A DNA stretch of 64,000 nucleotides from Proteobacteria bacterium UBA2363 (GCA_002344355.1 DDTN01000041.1:528-64527), one strand, 5' to 3'; positions 1-7,596 are shown, counted from the first letter of the stretch. Numbers and translations: made by a program. The notes: generated from the sequence alone by a model not told the origin.

Positions 1-806
1 GAGTTGTGCACGCGCGGCGCCATCTCGTTGCCCAGCAGCCGGCCCTCGTGCTCGAACAGCTCGAGCGCGAACACCCCGACGTAGTCGAGCCGCTGCGCGA
101 CCTTGCGCGCGAAGTCGGTCGCCTGCGCCTGCAGGTCGGCGTCCGCCGCCACCGGCGCCAGGCTCAGCGACAGGATGCCGTCCTCGTGCCAGTTGCGGGT
201 CAGCGGCCAGGTCCGGACCTCGCCGTCGCGGCCGCGCACGGCGATCACCGAGAGCTCGCGGCGGAACGGCACGAACGCCTCCAGGATCAGCGGCACCCTG
301 CCGGACCCCAAGGCCTGCCAGGCGGCCTCGACGTCGCCGGGCGCGCGCAGCCGGGCCTGGCCCTTGCCGTCGTAGCCCAGGCGCCGGGTCTTGAGGATCG
401 CCGGCAGGCCGACGGCGGCGACCGCGGCGTCCAGCCCGGCGCGGTCGTCGACCGCGGCGAACGCCGCCGTGTCGAGCCCGAGCTCGCGGAACAGGGTCTT
501 CTCGCTGAGCCGGTCCTGGGCGGTCGCCAGCGCGCCGGGATTCGGGAACACCGGCACCCGCGACGCCAGCCAGTCGGCGCTGCGCGCGGGGACGTTCTCG
601 AAGTCGAAGGTGGCGACGTCGACCAGGTCGGCGAACTCCGCCAGCGCCGCCTCGTCGGTGTAGTCGGCCTCGAGCAGGGTCGCCACCTCGCCGGCGCAGG
701 CATCGCCGCTCTGGTCCAGCACCAGCACGCGTACGCCCAGCGGCACCGCCGCCAGCGCCAGCATGCGCGCGAGCTGGCCGCCGCCCAGGATGCCGACCGT
801 GGTCAT
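1..806 (-). CDS. purK: PurK, N5-carboxyaminoimidazole ribonucleotide synthase (partial, C-terminus outside window)
   Basis: Cytosolic ATP-grasp enzyme of de novo purine synthesis that carboxylates AIR with bicarbonate and ATP to N5-CAIR, the substrate of PurE. The minus-strand reading frame is open from an ATG at 806 to the window edge. It begins MTTVGILGGGQLARMLALAA, the PurK N-terminal nucleotide-binding signature, and continues through FDFENVP and the ATP-grasp start LPAILKTRRLGYDGKGQ. About 268 codons are present of the usual 370-390. The start overlaps the purE stop in an ATGA arrangement, so the two genes are translationally coupled in the order purE-purK. Identification is firm; only the C-terminal part of the ATP-grasp fold is not visible. 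Confidence 0.95.
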   Translation of the reverse strand, partial: MTTVGILGGGQLARMLALAAVPLGVRVLVLDQSGDACAGEVATLLEADYTDEAALAEFADLVDVATFDFENVPARSADWLASRVPVFPNPGALATAQDRLSEKTLFRELGLDTAAFAAVDDRAGLDAAVAAVGLPAILKTRRLGYDGKGQARLRAPGDVEAAWQALGSGRVPLILEAFVPFRRELSVIAVRGRDGEVRTWPLTRNWHEDGILSLSLAPVAADADLQAQATDFARKVAQRLDYVGVFALELFEHEGRLLGNEMAPRVHN

Positions 807-1300
807 GCCGCGCCGCGCGGGTCCGGGTCGGCCAGCACCGTTGCGGTCTGGTCGTGCCGGAAGGCATCCAGGGCGCCGGCCACCGCCGGATCGTCGGCGG
901 CCAGCAGGGCGGCGGCGAACAGGGCGGCGTTGACGGCTCCGGCCTTGCCGATGGCGAAGGTGGCGACCGGCACGCCGCCCGGCATCTGCACGATCGACAA
1001 CAGGGAGTCCAGGCCGTTGAGCGCGGCCGACTGCACCGGCACGCCGAGGACCGGCACCGGGGTCTTGGCCGCCAGCATGCCGGGCAGGTGGGCGGCGCCG
1101 CCGGCGCCGGCGATGATCGCGCGCAGGCCGCGCGCCTGCGCCGTGCCGGCGTAGTCGAACAGCAGGTCGGGCGTGCGGTGCGCCGACACCACCCGCACCT
1201 CGTGGTCGATGCCCAGGCGCTCGAGCATGGCCACCGCGTGGCGCAGGGTGTCCCAGTCCGACCGCGAGCCCATCACCACGCCGACCCTGACCTTGTCCAT
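803..1300 (-). CDS. purE: PurE, N5-carboxyaminoimidazole ribonucleotide mutase
   Basis: Converts N5-CAIR from PurK into CAIR in purine biosynthesis (class I PurE, 165 aa, usual size). The sequence shows the N-terminal phosphate-binding motif MGSRSDWDTL at residues 9-18, then EVRVVSAHRTPD and IAGAGGAAHLPGM, all diagnostic of the family. The ATG at 1300 is chosen because it places the strand-1 motif VRVGVVMGS directly at the N-terminus; a longer reading to 1330 would add ten unconserved residues. A TAGAAT -10-like hexamer lies at 1329-1334 on the same strand, giving a leader of about 20 nt with a GGAG ribosome site. It is the first gene of the purEK unit. Confidence 0.97.
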   Translation of the reverse strand: MDKVRVGVVMGSRSDWDTLRHAVAMLERLGIDHEVRVVSAHRTPDLLFDYAGTAQARGLRAIIAGAGGAAHLPGMLAAKTPVPVLGVPVQSAALNGLDSLLSIVQMPGGVPVATFAIGKAGAVNAALFAAALLAADDPAVAGALDAFRHDQTATVLADPDPRGAA

Positions 1301-1434
1301 CGCGCTCCACCGCTGTCCGCAGGCGGGCATTCTACGATGCCGGCCGCGTGCCCAGTGGCGCGCGCCCCGGCCCGGGTGCGAAGCGGCACCGGATCGGTGG
1401 GATACTGGGCCGGTTCCCCCGCCGCCCGACCGCC

Positions 1435-1701
1435 ATGGACAACCGACTGCTCGAACTGCTGTGCTGCCCCGTCACCCGGCGTCCCTTGCAGGCGATCGGC
1501 GCCACCCGCCTGAAGGCCTTGAACGCGGCGATCGCCGCCGGCGGCGTGGTCAAGGTCACCGGGCAGCCGGTCGCAGCGCCGCTGGCCGACGCCCTGGTCC
1601 GGGACGACGGTCAGGTCGTCTATCCGGTCGAGGACGGCATCCCCGTGTTGCTGGCCGACGAGGCGATCGGTACCCAGCAGATCGACGGCTTCCCGGCGTG
1701 A
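1435..1701 (+). CDS. Trm112 family protein (YcaR-like)
   Basis: Small 88-residue protein of the Trm112/YcaR family, which in bacteria is a zinc-ribbon-derived fold thought to support methyltransferases or other partners; its bacterial role is poorly defined. The N-terminus RLLELLCCPVTRRPL and the C-terminal block VYPVEDGIPVLLADEA are the family landmarks. One zinc-ribbon Cys pair (CC) survives while the second pair is lost, common in bacterial members. A GATACT -10-like hexamer sits at 1401-1406. The stop overlaps the GTG start of nadC (GTGA), so the two are probably cotranscribed and coupled. Divergent from purEK. Confidence 0.85.
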   Translation: MDNRLLELLCCPVTRRPLQAIGATRLKALNAAIAAGGVVKVTGQPVAAPLADALVRDDGQVVYPVEDGIPVLLADEAIGTQQIDGFPA

Positions 1702-2585
1702 CCGCCGACCTCGACCTGGCCGGTGCGCTGGCGGCCTGCCGGCGGCCGGGGCTGGAGCCGCCGGCGGACGAGGCGGTCGACGCCGACGTGGCGCGCGCGC
1801 TGGCCGAGGATGTCGGCGCCGGCGACCTCAGCGCCGCCTTGCTGCCGGACCGTTCCGCGCGGGCGGCGATCGTCAGCCGGGAGGCGGCCACCGTCGCCGG
1901 CCTGCCCTGGGCGCTGCGCTGCTTCGCGCGGCTGGATCCGCAGGCGATGTTCCACCTGCATGTCCGCGATGGCGAGACGATCGCCGCCGGCGCGGTCCTG
2001 CTCGAGATCGAGGCCGGTGCCCGCGCCATGGTCAGCGGCGAGCGCTGCGCGCTGAACTTCCTGCAGACGCTGTCCGGCACCGCCAGCGAAACCGCCCGCC
2101 ACGTCGCCCGCCTGGCCGGCAGCGCCACGCGCGTGCTCGACACCCGCAAGACCCTGCCCGGGCTGCGCCTGGCCCAGAAGTACGCGGTCCGGGCCGGCGG
2201 CGGCGAGAACCACCGGATGGGCCTGTACGACGCGGTGCTGATCAAGGAGAACCACATCGCCGCCGCCGGCTCGATCGCCGCGGCGGTGGCGGCGGCTCGC
2301 CGCGCCGGCGCCGGGCGCTTCATCGAGGTCGAGGTCGAGGATCTCGACGAGCTTCGCCAGGCGATCGAGGCCGGCGCCGAGCGCATCATGCTCGACGAGT
2401 TCGCGCCCGAGGCCCTTGCCGAGGCGGTCGCGATCGCCGGCGGCCGGGCGGCGCTCGAGGTCTCGGGCAGCCTGACCGCCGAGCGCCTGTCCGGCATCGC
2501 CGCGCTGGGCGTCGACTATGTCTCGGTCGGCGCGCTCACCAAGCACGTCCGTGCGGTCGACCTGTCGATGCGGCTGCTGGCCTAG
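1698..2585 (+). CDS. nadC: NadC, nicotinate-nucleotide pyrophosphorylase (carboxylating)
   Basis: Quinolinate phosphoribosyltransferase of de novo NAD synthesis: quinolinate plus PRPP gives nicotinate mononucleotide, CO2 and PPi. The 295-residue protein has the expected size. Motifs include EDVGAGDLSAALLP near the N-terminus, the strand LNFLQTLSGTAS, the PRPP-site segment RVLDTRKTLPGLR, GGGENHRMGL and LIKENHI, and the C-terminal barrel strands IEVEVEDLDEL, IMLDEF and VDYVSVGALTKHV. The GTG start is set by overlap with the preceding stop codon. nadA and nadB are not in the window. Convergent with the next gene, with a GC palindrome in the gap. Confidence 0.96.
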   Translation: MTADLDLAGALAACRRPGLEPPADEAVDADVARALAEDVGAGDLSAALLPDRSARAAIVSREAATVAGLPWALRCFARLDPQAMFHLHVRDGETIAAGAVLLEIEAGARAMVSGERCALNFLQTLSGTASETARHVARLAGSATRVLDTRKTLPGLRLAQKYAVRAGGGENHRMGLYDAVLIKENHIAAAGSIAAAVAAARRAGAGRFIEVEVEDLDELRQAIEAGAERIMLDEFAPEALAEAVAIAGGRAALEVSGSLTAERLSGIAALGVDYVSVGALTKHVRAVDLSMRLLA

Positions 2586-2616
2586 CACGCCGGGCGGAGC
2601 CGCCGGGGCGGGTCCT

Positions 2617-2632
2617 GCACCGGGCCCGGTGC
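2617..2632. repeat. 16-bp perfect palindrome between convergent genes
   Basis: GCACCGGG-CCCGGTGC forms a perfect 16-bp palindrome in the 62-bp gap between nadC (plus) and the ABC ATPase (minus). There is no U-run, so it is not a canonical intrinsic terminator, but a GC hairpin here could limit read-through in either direction. Role is inferred from position. Confidence 0.4.
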
Positions 2633-2647
2633 GTCGGGGCAGGGGCC

Positions 2648-3739
2648 TCAGGTCCCGTCCGGCGGGCCCGGGAACAGGACCACGTGGGGGACGTCCAGCC
2701 GGACGCCGGTTTCCTGGCCTGGCCGGGCGCGTTCGTGGCTGGGCCACAGGGCCAGGACGCGTTCGCCGCCCGCGAGCCGCAGTTCGACCAGCTCCTCCGC
2801 GCCGCGGAACTCCACGCGCTCGATGCGGGCGCGCACCGCGGCCGCGGGATCGGCGACCAGGTCGTCGGGCCGCACCAGTACGCGCGCAGGGCCGGCGGCG
2901 CTGCCGGCCAGGGTGCCCGGCAACGGCCCCAGCGCGCAGTGCCAGGCGCCGTCGGCCTGCCAGGCGGGCAGCAGCACGCCCTCGCCGACGAAGCCGGCGA
3001 CGGCGGCGTCGACCGGCCGGTGGTAGAGCTGCCAGGGCGTGTCGAACTGCACGATGCGGCCCTCGCGCATCACCGCGACCCGGTCCGCGAACGCCATCGC
3101 CTCTTCCTGGTCGTGGGTCACCAGCAAGGCCGTGCATCCAAGTTGCCGCAGGGTGCCGCGCAGCTGGCTGCGCAACTCCTTGCGCAGACCGGCGTCGAGG
3201 CTGGAGAAGGGTTCGTCCAGGAGCAGCAGGGCCGGCTCTGGCGCCAGCGCCCGGGCGATCGCGACCCGCTGCTGCTGGCCGCCGGACAGCTCGTGCGGAT
3301 AGCGGTCGGCCAGGCCGGCCAGCGACAGCCGCGCCAGCAGGGCCCGGACCCGGCCGTCGCGCTCGCCGCGGGCGAGCCGGTGCAACCCGAAGCCGACGTT
3401 GCCGGCGACGTCCAGGTGCGGGAACAGCGCCAGGTCCTGGAACACCAGGCCGATGCCGCGCCGCTCCGGCGGCACCGTCAGCCCGGGCCGGCTGAGCGTG
3501 CGGCCGCCCACCTGGATGCATCCGGACGCCACCGGCTGCAGACCGGCGATCGCCCGCAGCAGGGTGGTCTTGCCGCAGCCGCTGGGGCCGAGCAGGCAGC
3601 CGAGCTCGCCCTCGGCCAGGGCCAGGGTCGCCCCGGCCAGTACCGGCGTGCCGGCCAGCGAGACATCGACGGCATCGACCGCAAGCGCGGCCGGGACGCC
3701 GCGCGTGGCGTCGGGATCGGGCAGGCTGTCGGCGCTCAT
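2648..3739 (-). CDS. ABC transporter ATP-binding protein, FbpC/PotA-like with TOBE domain
   Basis: Cytoplasmic ATPase subunit of an importer, 363 aa. Walker A GPSGCGKTT is followed by signature LSGGQQQR, Walker B LLLLDEPFSSLD and switch His in LLVTHDQEEAM. The C-terminal ~120 residues are a TOBE-type regulatory domain (VLVRPDDL...ELRLAGGERV...). Domain arrangement and ABC sequence resemble FbpC (iron III) and related spermidine/sulfate/iron ATPases. No permease or binding-protein gene lies nearby, so the substrate cannot be assigned and the partners must be elsewhere. It follows sodB on the same strand with a 47-bp gap, so cotranscription with the Fe-superoxide dismutase is plausible. Family certain, substrate uncertain. 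Confidence 0.85.
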   Translation of the reverse strand: MSADSLPDPDATRGVPAALAVDAVDVSLAGTPVLAGATLALAEGELGCLLGPSGCGKTTLLRAIAGLQPVASGCIQVGGRTLSRPGLTVPPERRGIGLVFQDLALFPHLDVAGNVGFGLHRLARGERDGRVRALLARLSLAGLADRYPHELSGGQQQRVAIARALAPEPALLLLDEPFSSLDAGLRKELRSQLRGTLRQLGCTALLVTHDQEEAMAFADRVAVMREGRIVQFDTPWQLYHRPVDAAVAGFVGEGVLLPAWQADGAWHCALGPLPGTLAGSAAGPARVLVRPDDLVADPAAAVRARIERVEFRGAEELVELRLAGGERVLALWPSHERARPGQETGVRLDVPHVVLFPGPPDGT

Positions 3740-3786
3740 GGCGCGACCTGCGGCCGCCGGCTTCCGGACCGGCGGTCGCCGGACGA

Positions 3787-4365
3787 TCAGCGCATGCGGC
3801 CGGCGACGGCGTCCCAGTCGACCAGCTTCCAGAACGCCTCGACGTACTTGGCGCGGGCGTTGCGGTAGTCGATGTAGTAGGCGTGCTCCCAGACGTCGCA
3901 GGTCAGCAGCGCCGTGTCCGGGCCGGTCAGCGGGGTCGACGCGTTGCTGGTGGAGACCAGGGCGAGCTGGCCATCGGCCCGCTGCACCAGCCAGGCCCAG
4001 CCGGAGCCGAAGGTGCCCAGGGCGGTCTGGGTGAACTGCTCCTTGAACTGCTCGAAGCTGCCGAAGGCGCTGTCGATCGCCTGCGCCAGCTTGCCGGTGG
4101 GCGCGCCGCCGCCGTTCGGCGACATGCAGGCCCAGTAGAAGCTGTGGTTCCAGACCTGGGCGGCGTTGTTGAACATGCCGCCCGAGGAGGACTTGACGAT
4201 CTCCTCCAGGCTCTTGTCGGCGAACTCGGTGCCGGCGATCTGCTTGTTCAGGTTGTCGACGTAGGTCTGGTGGTGCTTGCCGTAGTGGAATTCCAGGGTC
4301 TCGGCTGAGATGTGCGGGGCCAGGGCGTCGCGCGGGTAGGGCAGGGGCGGCAGTTCGATGGCCAT
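3787..4365 (-). CDS. sodB: Iron superoxide dismutase SodB
   Basis: Cytosolic dismutation of superoxide to oxygen and peroxide; 192 aa, the normal FeSOD length. Metal ligands are visible at H27 (EFHYGKHH), H74 (QVWNHSFYW), D157 and H161 (DVWEHAYYIDYRNAR). Q70 in NNAAQVWNH is the FeSOD-type second-sphere glutamine (Mn enzymes carry it elsewhere), and AWLV after GSGW also fits the iron type. A TAGACT hexamer preceded by TG lies 37-42 bp upstream, and a G-rich heptad repeat lies 99-168 bp upstream on the coding strand. Downstream gene is an iron-type ABC ATPase on the same strand. Product call is firm; Fe versus cambialistic use is inferred. Confidence 0.96.
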   Translation of the reverse strand: MAIELPPLPYPRDALAPHISAETLEFHYGKHHQTYVDNLNKQIAGTEFADKSLEEIVKSSSGGMFNNAAQVWNHSFYWACMSPNGGGAPTGKLAQAIDSAFGSFEQFKEQFTQTALGTFGSGWAWLVQRADGQLALVSTSNASTPLTGPDTALLTCDVWEHAYYIDYRNARAKYVEAFWKLVDWDAVAGRMR

Positions 4366-4401
4366 GTCGACGGGTCCTCGGGGAATTCGGGTGGGGGCTG
4401 G

Positions 4402-4407
4402 AGTCTA
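4402..4407 (-). promoter_or_regulatory. Candidate sodB -10 element (extended)
   Basis: Read on the minus strand, TGC-TAGACT matches an extended -10 (TGnTANNNT), 37 bp before the sodB ATG. No clear TTGACA -35 is present. The same TAGACT/TAGAAT hexamer recurs before several other genes in this window. Confidence 0.45.
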
Positions 4408-4463
4408 GCAAACGCCATCCCGCCGCCCGGTCGCGACCCTGCCGCCGCCCCCGAGCCTCCCAC

Positions 4464-4533
4464 TCCCCGCTCCCCAGTCCCCAGTCCCCGCTTCCCGCTT
4501 CCCGGCCCCCGGTACCCGGTACCCGGGTCCCCG
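4464..4533. repeat. Degenerate 7-bp tandem repeat, ten units, G-run every 7 nt on minus strand
   Basis: Ten consecutive heptads follow the pattern NNCCCNN/TCCCCNN (for example TCCCCAG twice, TTCCCGC, TACCCGG twice) between sodB (minus) and grxD (plus). On the minus strand, the sodB sense strand, this gives runs of three or four G every seven bases with 3-4-nt spacers, a geometry that allows G-quadruplexes. Similar degenerate repeats are, from memory, common in Xanthomonadales intergenic DNA; a related (CCCGAT)n tract lies near 55.93 kb here. Function unknown. Confidence 0.8.
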
Positions 4534-4622
4534 AATTGCATTGCCCGCCCCCCGCCCCCATAGTGCCTGGCTGGGCCCGTCGTGCCCGCCCTCCCCTCAT
4601 CCGAACCCGAAGGTGAACCGCC

Positions 4623-4940
4623 GTGGACGTCATGGAGCGCATCAAGCAGACCGTCGAATCGCAGCCGATCGTGCTGTTCATGAAGGGGACGCCGCAGTTC
4701 CCGATGTGCGGCTTCTCCAGCCGCGTGGTGCAGGCGCTGAAGGCGGTCGGCGCCGAGTTCGGCTCGGTCAACGTGCTGGAGGACCCCGAGGTCCGCGCCA
4801 GCCTGCCCCGCTATTCGGACTGGCCGACCTTTCCGCAGCTGTTCATCAACGGCGAGCTGATCGGCGGCTGCGACATCACCCTGGAGCTGTACGAGAAGGG
4901 CGAGCTGGCGCAGATGGTCGCCGAGGTCGCGCGCAGTTGA
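4623..4940 (+). CDS. grxD: Monothiol glutaredoxin GrxD (CGFS type)
   Basis: 105-residue cytosolic CGFS glutaredoxin that carries [2Fe-2S] clusters, usually with BolA or for Fe-S cluster delivery. The active-site/ligand motif is MCGFSS at residues 28-33, preceded by the glutathione-site lysine in FMKGTP. WPTFPQLFINGELIGGCDI is the conserved second half. GTG at 4623 is the start, preceded by GAAGGTGA. The stop overlaps the TTG start of the following SDR (TTGA), implying coupled translation. It is divergent from sodB, so two iron-linked functions share an upstream region. Confidence 0.96.
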   Translation: MDVMERIKQTVESQPIVLFMKGTPQFPMCGFSSRVVQALKAVGAEFGSVNVLEDPEVRASLPRYSDWPTFPQLFINGELIGGCDITLELYEKGELAQMVAEVARS

Positions 4941-5710
4941 GCGGCGCCGGCCTTCCCGAGCTGGCCTGCCCGCCCGGGTTCGGCGAGCCGGCGCCGGATC
5001 TCGCCGGCAAGGTCGTGCTGCTGGTCGGCGCCGGCGGCGGTCTCGGCCAGGTCCTGGCGCGGCAGCTGGCCGCGGCCGGCGCCGAGGTGGTCCTGCTCGG
5101 CCGCCGGGTGGCGCTGCTGGAGCGGCTGTTCGACGCCATCGAGGCCGACGGCGGCAAGGCCGCGATCTACCCGTTCAACCTTGCCGGCGCCGGACCCGAG
5201 GACTACGCCCAGTTGGCCGAGACGGTGCGCGAACAATGCGGCGGACTCGATGCGCTGGTGTTCGCCTCGGCGCACCTGCGCGGCCTGAGCCCGGTCGAGC
5301 ACACGCCGCCGGACGACTGGCTGACCGCCCTGCACGTCAACCTGGGCGCGCCGTTCCTGCTGGCGCAGGCCTGCCTGCCCTTGCTGCGCGAGCGCGCCGA
5401 TCCGGCCATCGTGTTCTGCATCAACGGCCCGCAGGCGGTGGCGCGCGCCTACTGGGGCGGCTACGGCGTCGCCCAGGCCGGCCTTGCGCAGCTGGCGGCG
5501 GTGCTGGCCGATGAGCTCGGGCAGGGCCCGGTGCGCGTGCACGCCATCGATCCGGGGCCGATGCGTACGCCGCTGCGCCAGAAGGTCTGGTTTTCCGAGG
5601 ACCCGGCCAGCGTGCCCGGCCCCCAGGCAGCGGCAGGCGCGATCGCCGGACTGCTGGGTCCGCCCGGCCGGCCGCTGGCCGGCCGCCTGCTGAGGCTGCA
5701 GGCCGGCTGA
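4937..5710 (+). CDS. YciK-like short-chain dehydrogenase/reductase with degenerate active site
   Basis: 257-residue Rossmann-fold SDR most similar in pattern to YciK (HPLLGR-type nucleotide loop LLGRRVALLERL, then FNLAG, LVFASAHLRG, LHVNLGAPFLLAQACLPLL, VHAIDPGPMRTPLR, EDPASVPGP). The glycine motif reads VGAGGGLG instead of TGxxxGxG. The expected YxxxK pair reads Y-G-V-A-Q, so the catalytic lysine is a glutamine (codon CAG), and the catalytic serine strand reads VFCINGPQ rather than TSSS. Cofactor binding seems possible; classical SDR catalysis does not. TTG start is set by overlap with the grxD stop. Function unknown. Confidence 0.8.
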   Translation: MSGAGLPELACPPGFGEPAPDLAGKVVLLVGAGGGLGQVLARQLAAAGAEVVLLGRRVALLERLFDAIEADGGKAAIYPFNLAGAGPEDYAQLAETVREQCGGLDALVFASAHLRGLSPVEHTPPDDWLTALHVNLGAPFLLAQACLPLLRERADPAIVFCINGPQAVARAYWGGYGVAQAGLAQLAAVLADELGQGPVRVHAIDPGPMRTPLRQKVWFSEDPASVPGPQAAAGAIAGLLGPPGRPLAGRLLRLQAG

Positions 5711-5742
5711 GGGCACCCGGCGCCGGCACCCGGGCGCCGGGC

Positions 5743-5748
5743 TAGACT
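5743..5748 (+). promoter_or_regulatory. -10-like TAGACT, six nt before marC ATG (leaderless)
   Basis: TAGACT ends six nt before the ATG at 5755, which would put transcription start at or within one base of the start codon. No Shine-Dalgarno sequence precedes the ATG, so a leaderless mRNA is suggested. No good -35 is visible. Confidence 0.45.
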
Positions 5749-5754
5749 GCCGGC

Positions 5755-6348
5755 ATGGACATCCTCTCGGCAGCCCTGCTGCTGTTCCTGATCATGGATC
5801 CGCTGGGCAACATCCCGGTGTTCCTCGGCCTGCTGCGGCCCTTGCCGCCGCGCCGGCGGATGCTGGTCCTGGCGCGCGAGCTGGTGATCGCCCTGGTCAT
5901 CCTGTTCGCGGTCCTGCTGACCGGCCAGTGGGTGCTGGCGGCGCTGCACCTGCGCCAGGAGTCGATCAGCATCGGCGGCGGCATCGTGCTGTTCCTGATC
6001 GGCCTGAAGATGATCTTCCCGCCCGCCAACGGGCTGTTCGGCGAGATCCCCGAGGGCGAGCCGCTGGTGGTCCCGATGGCGGTGCCGCTGATCGCCGGCC
6101 CGTCGACCATGGCGGCCCTGCTGCTGCTGGCGAACCAGGATCCGGGGCGGACCGCGGACTGGAGCCTCGCCCTGTTGCTGGCCTGGGTCGCCAGCGCCGC
6201 GATCCTGTTCTCCGCGACCTCGCTGTACCGCTGGCTGGGACCGCGCGCCCTGGGCGCGCTCGAGCGCCTGATGGGCATGCTGCTGGTGGCGTTGTCGGTG
6301 CAGATGGTGCTGGACGGCGTCACCGGCTACCTGCGCGGCGTGGGCTAG
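5755..6348 (+). CDS. MarC/YhgN family integral membrane protein
   Basis: 197-residue inner-membrane protein with six predicted hydrophobic segments: ILSAALLLFLIMDPLGNIPV with the family motif MDPLGNIPVF, LVIALVILFAVLL, ISIGGGIVLFLIGLKMIF, VPMAVPLIAGPSTMAALLLL with the second conserved PLIAGPS motif, LALLLAWVASAAILF and LMGMLLVALSVQMVLDGV. The two half-repeats carrying PLGNIP and PLIAGP are characteristic of the MarC/YhgN family, often annotated as multiple-antibiotic-resistance-related although the function is not established. Three bases separate it from rlmH, so the two are cotranscribed. In many gammaproteobacteria rsfS rather than marC precedes rlmH. Confidence 0.88.
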   Translation: MDILSAALLLFLIMDPLGNIPVFLGLLRPLPPRRRMLVLARELVIALVILFAVLLTGQWVLAALHLRQESISIGGGIVLFLIGLKMIFPPANGLFGEIPEGEPLVVPMAVPLIAGPSTMAALLLLANQDPGRTADWSLALLLAWVASAAILFSATSLYRWLGPRALGALERLMGMLLVALSVQMVLDGVTGYLRGVG

Positions 6349-6351
6349 GCC

Positions 6352-6825
6352 ATGCGCCTGGTGCTGGCGGCGATCGGCCAGAAGATGCCGTCCTGGGTCG
6401 AGGCGGGCTACGCCGAGTACGTGCGCCGGATGCCTGCCCATCTGCGCCTGGCGCTGTGCGAGCGGCCGGCCTCGCCCTGGGCCGCCCGCGGCGACGTCGA
6501 GCGCGGCCGGCGCGAGGAGGCGCAGGCGCTGCGGGCCCTGGCGCCGGCCGGCGCCCGGCTGGTGGCGCTGGACGAACGCGGCAGCGCCTGGAGCACCCGC
6601 GACCTGGCCGCCCAGCTCGAGCGCTGGCAGGCCGACGGCCGCGACGTCGTGCTGCTGGTCGGCGGCCCGGACGGGCTCGACCCGGCGCTGCGCGCCGAGG
6701 CCGCGGCGTGCTGGTCGCTGTCGCCGCTGACCCTGCCGCACCCGCTGGTACGGGTGGTGGTCGCCGAACAGCTCTATCGCGCCCATACCCTGCTGGTCGG
6801 CCATCCCTACCACCGGTCGGGCTGA
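6352..6825 (+). CDS. rlmH: RlmH, 23S rRNA (pseudouridine1915-N3)-methyltransferase
   Basis: SPOUT methyltransferase (157 aa, usual 155-160) that methylates pseudouridine 1915 of 23S rRNA in assembled 70S ribosomes using SAM. Visible landmarks: the N-terminal LVLAAIGQKMPSWVEAGYAEY, the loop LDERGSAWSTRDLA and the SAM-knot segments VLLVGGPDGLDP and LSPLTLPHPLVRVVVAEQLY, with C-terminal HPYHRS. It lies in the conserved rlmH-maf-rng-yhdP-tldD neighbourhood. Confidence 0.96.
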   Translation: MRLVLAAIGQKMPSWVEAGYAEYVRRMPAHLRLALCERPASPWAARGDVERGRREEAQALRALAPAGARLVALDERGSAWSTRDLAAQLERWQADGRDVVLLVGGPDGLDPALRAEAAACWSLSPLTLPHPLVRVVVAEQLYRAHTLLVGHPYHRSG

Positions 6826-6856
6826 GCGAGGGCGGGGGCGGTCGCGGCGGCGGCGC

Positions 6857-6862
6857 TATCCT
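6857..6862 (+). promoter_or_regulatory. -10-like TATCCT, seven nt before maf ATG
   Basis: TATCCT ends seven nt before the ATG at 6870; a start site at the A of ATG or one base before is predicted. Only a weak TAGG could act as ribosome site. Candidate leaderless start; no clear -35. Confidence 0.35.
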
Positions 6863-6869
6863 TAGGCCG

Positions 6870-7463
6870 ATGACGGCCATCCCCGCCCCGCACCTGTTCC
6901 TGGCTTCGCGCTCGCCGCGCCGTGCCGCGTTGCTGGCGCAGCTCGGCCTGCGCTTCGACGTCCTGGACGTCGATCTGGCCGAGGTGCCGGGTCCGCACGA
7001 GGCGGCCGCCGACTACGTCCGGCGCCTGGCGCGCGAGAAGGCGGGCGCCGGTCTGTTGCAGGTCGCCGCCGTGCCGGGCGCCCTGGTGCTGGGCTCGGAC
7101 ACCGAGGTCGAGCTCGACGGCTGCGTGTTCGGCAAGCCGGAGGATCCGGAACAGGCCGCGGCCATGCTGCGGCGCCTGGCGGGCCGTCGCCACCGGGTGC
7201 TCACCGCCGTCTGCCTGGTCAGCGCCGGGCGCGAGGCCGAGGCGCTGTCGGTGTCGGAGGTCTCGTTCGCGGCGCTGGACGAGGCGCGGATCGCCGCCTA
7301 CGTGGCCACCGGGGAACCGTTCGGAAAGGCCGGCGGCTACGCCCTCCAGGGCCGCGCCGGGGCGTTCGTGGAGCACCTGTCCGGCAGCTGCTCGGGGGTG
7401 ATCGGCCTGCCCCTGCACGAGACCTGGAGCCTGCTGGCCGGGTTCGGCGTGGCGCCTGCCTGA
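6870..7463 (+). CDS. Maf family nucleoside triphosphate pyrophosphatase (YhdE-like)
   Basis: Cytosolic house-cleaning pyrophosphatase, 197 aa. The opening LFLASRSPRRAALLAQLG is the Maf signature with the phosphate-contacting SRSPRR. GSDTEVELDGCVFGKPEDPE and AAMLRRLAGRRHRVLTAVCLV follow, then PFGKAGGYALQGRAGAFVEH and SGVIGLPLHET. Its location between rlmH and rng matches E. coli yhdE, a dTTP/UTP pyrophosphatase acting on modified pyrimidines, so that activity is the best guess. The ATG at 6870 is chosen because it sits immediately before the conserved N-terminus. Confidence 0.93.
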   Translation: MTAIPAPHLFLASRSPRRAALLAQLGLRFDVLDVDLAEVPGPHEAAADYVRRLAREKAGAGLLQVAAVPGALVLGSDTEVELDGCVFGKPEDPEQAAAMLRRLAGRRHRVLTAVCLVSAGREAEALSVSEVSFAALDEARIAAYVATGEPFGKAGGYALQGRAGAFVEHLSGSCSGVIGLPLHETWSLLAGFGVAPA

Positions 7464-7596
7464 GCCCGGCGCGCGGCCGCCGCGCCGACCGCCAGCGGCG
7501 GGGCCGTGGCAAAGGCGATCGCGGCCGGGGCCGCCGGCTTCCGGTCGCGGGCCTGGGCGGATCGGGCACAATCGCCGCAGGTCCAGAGGAAATCCG

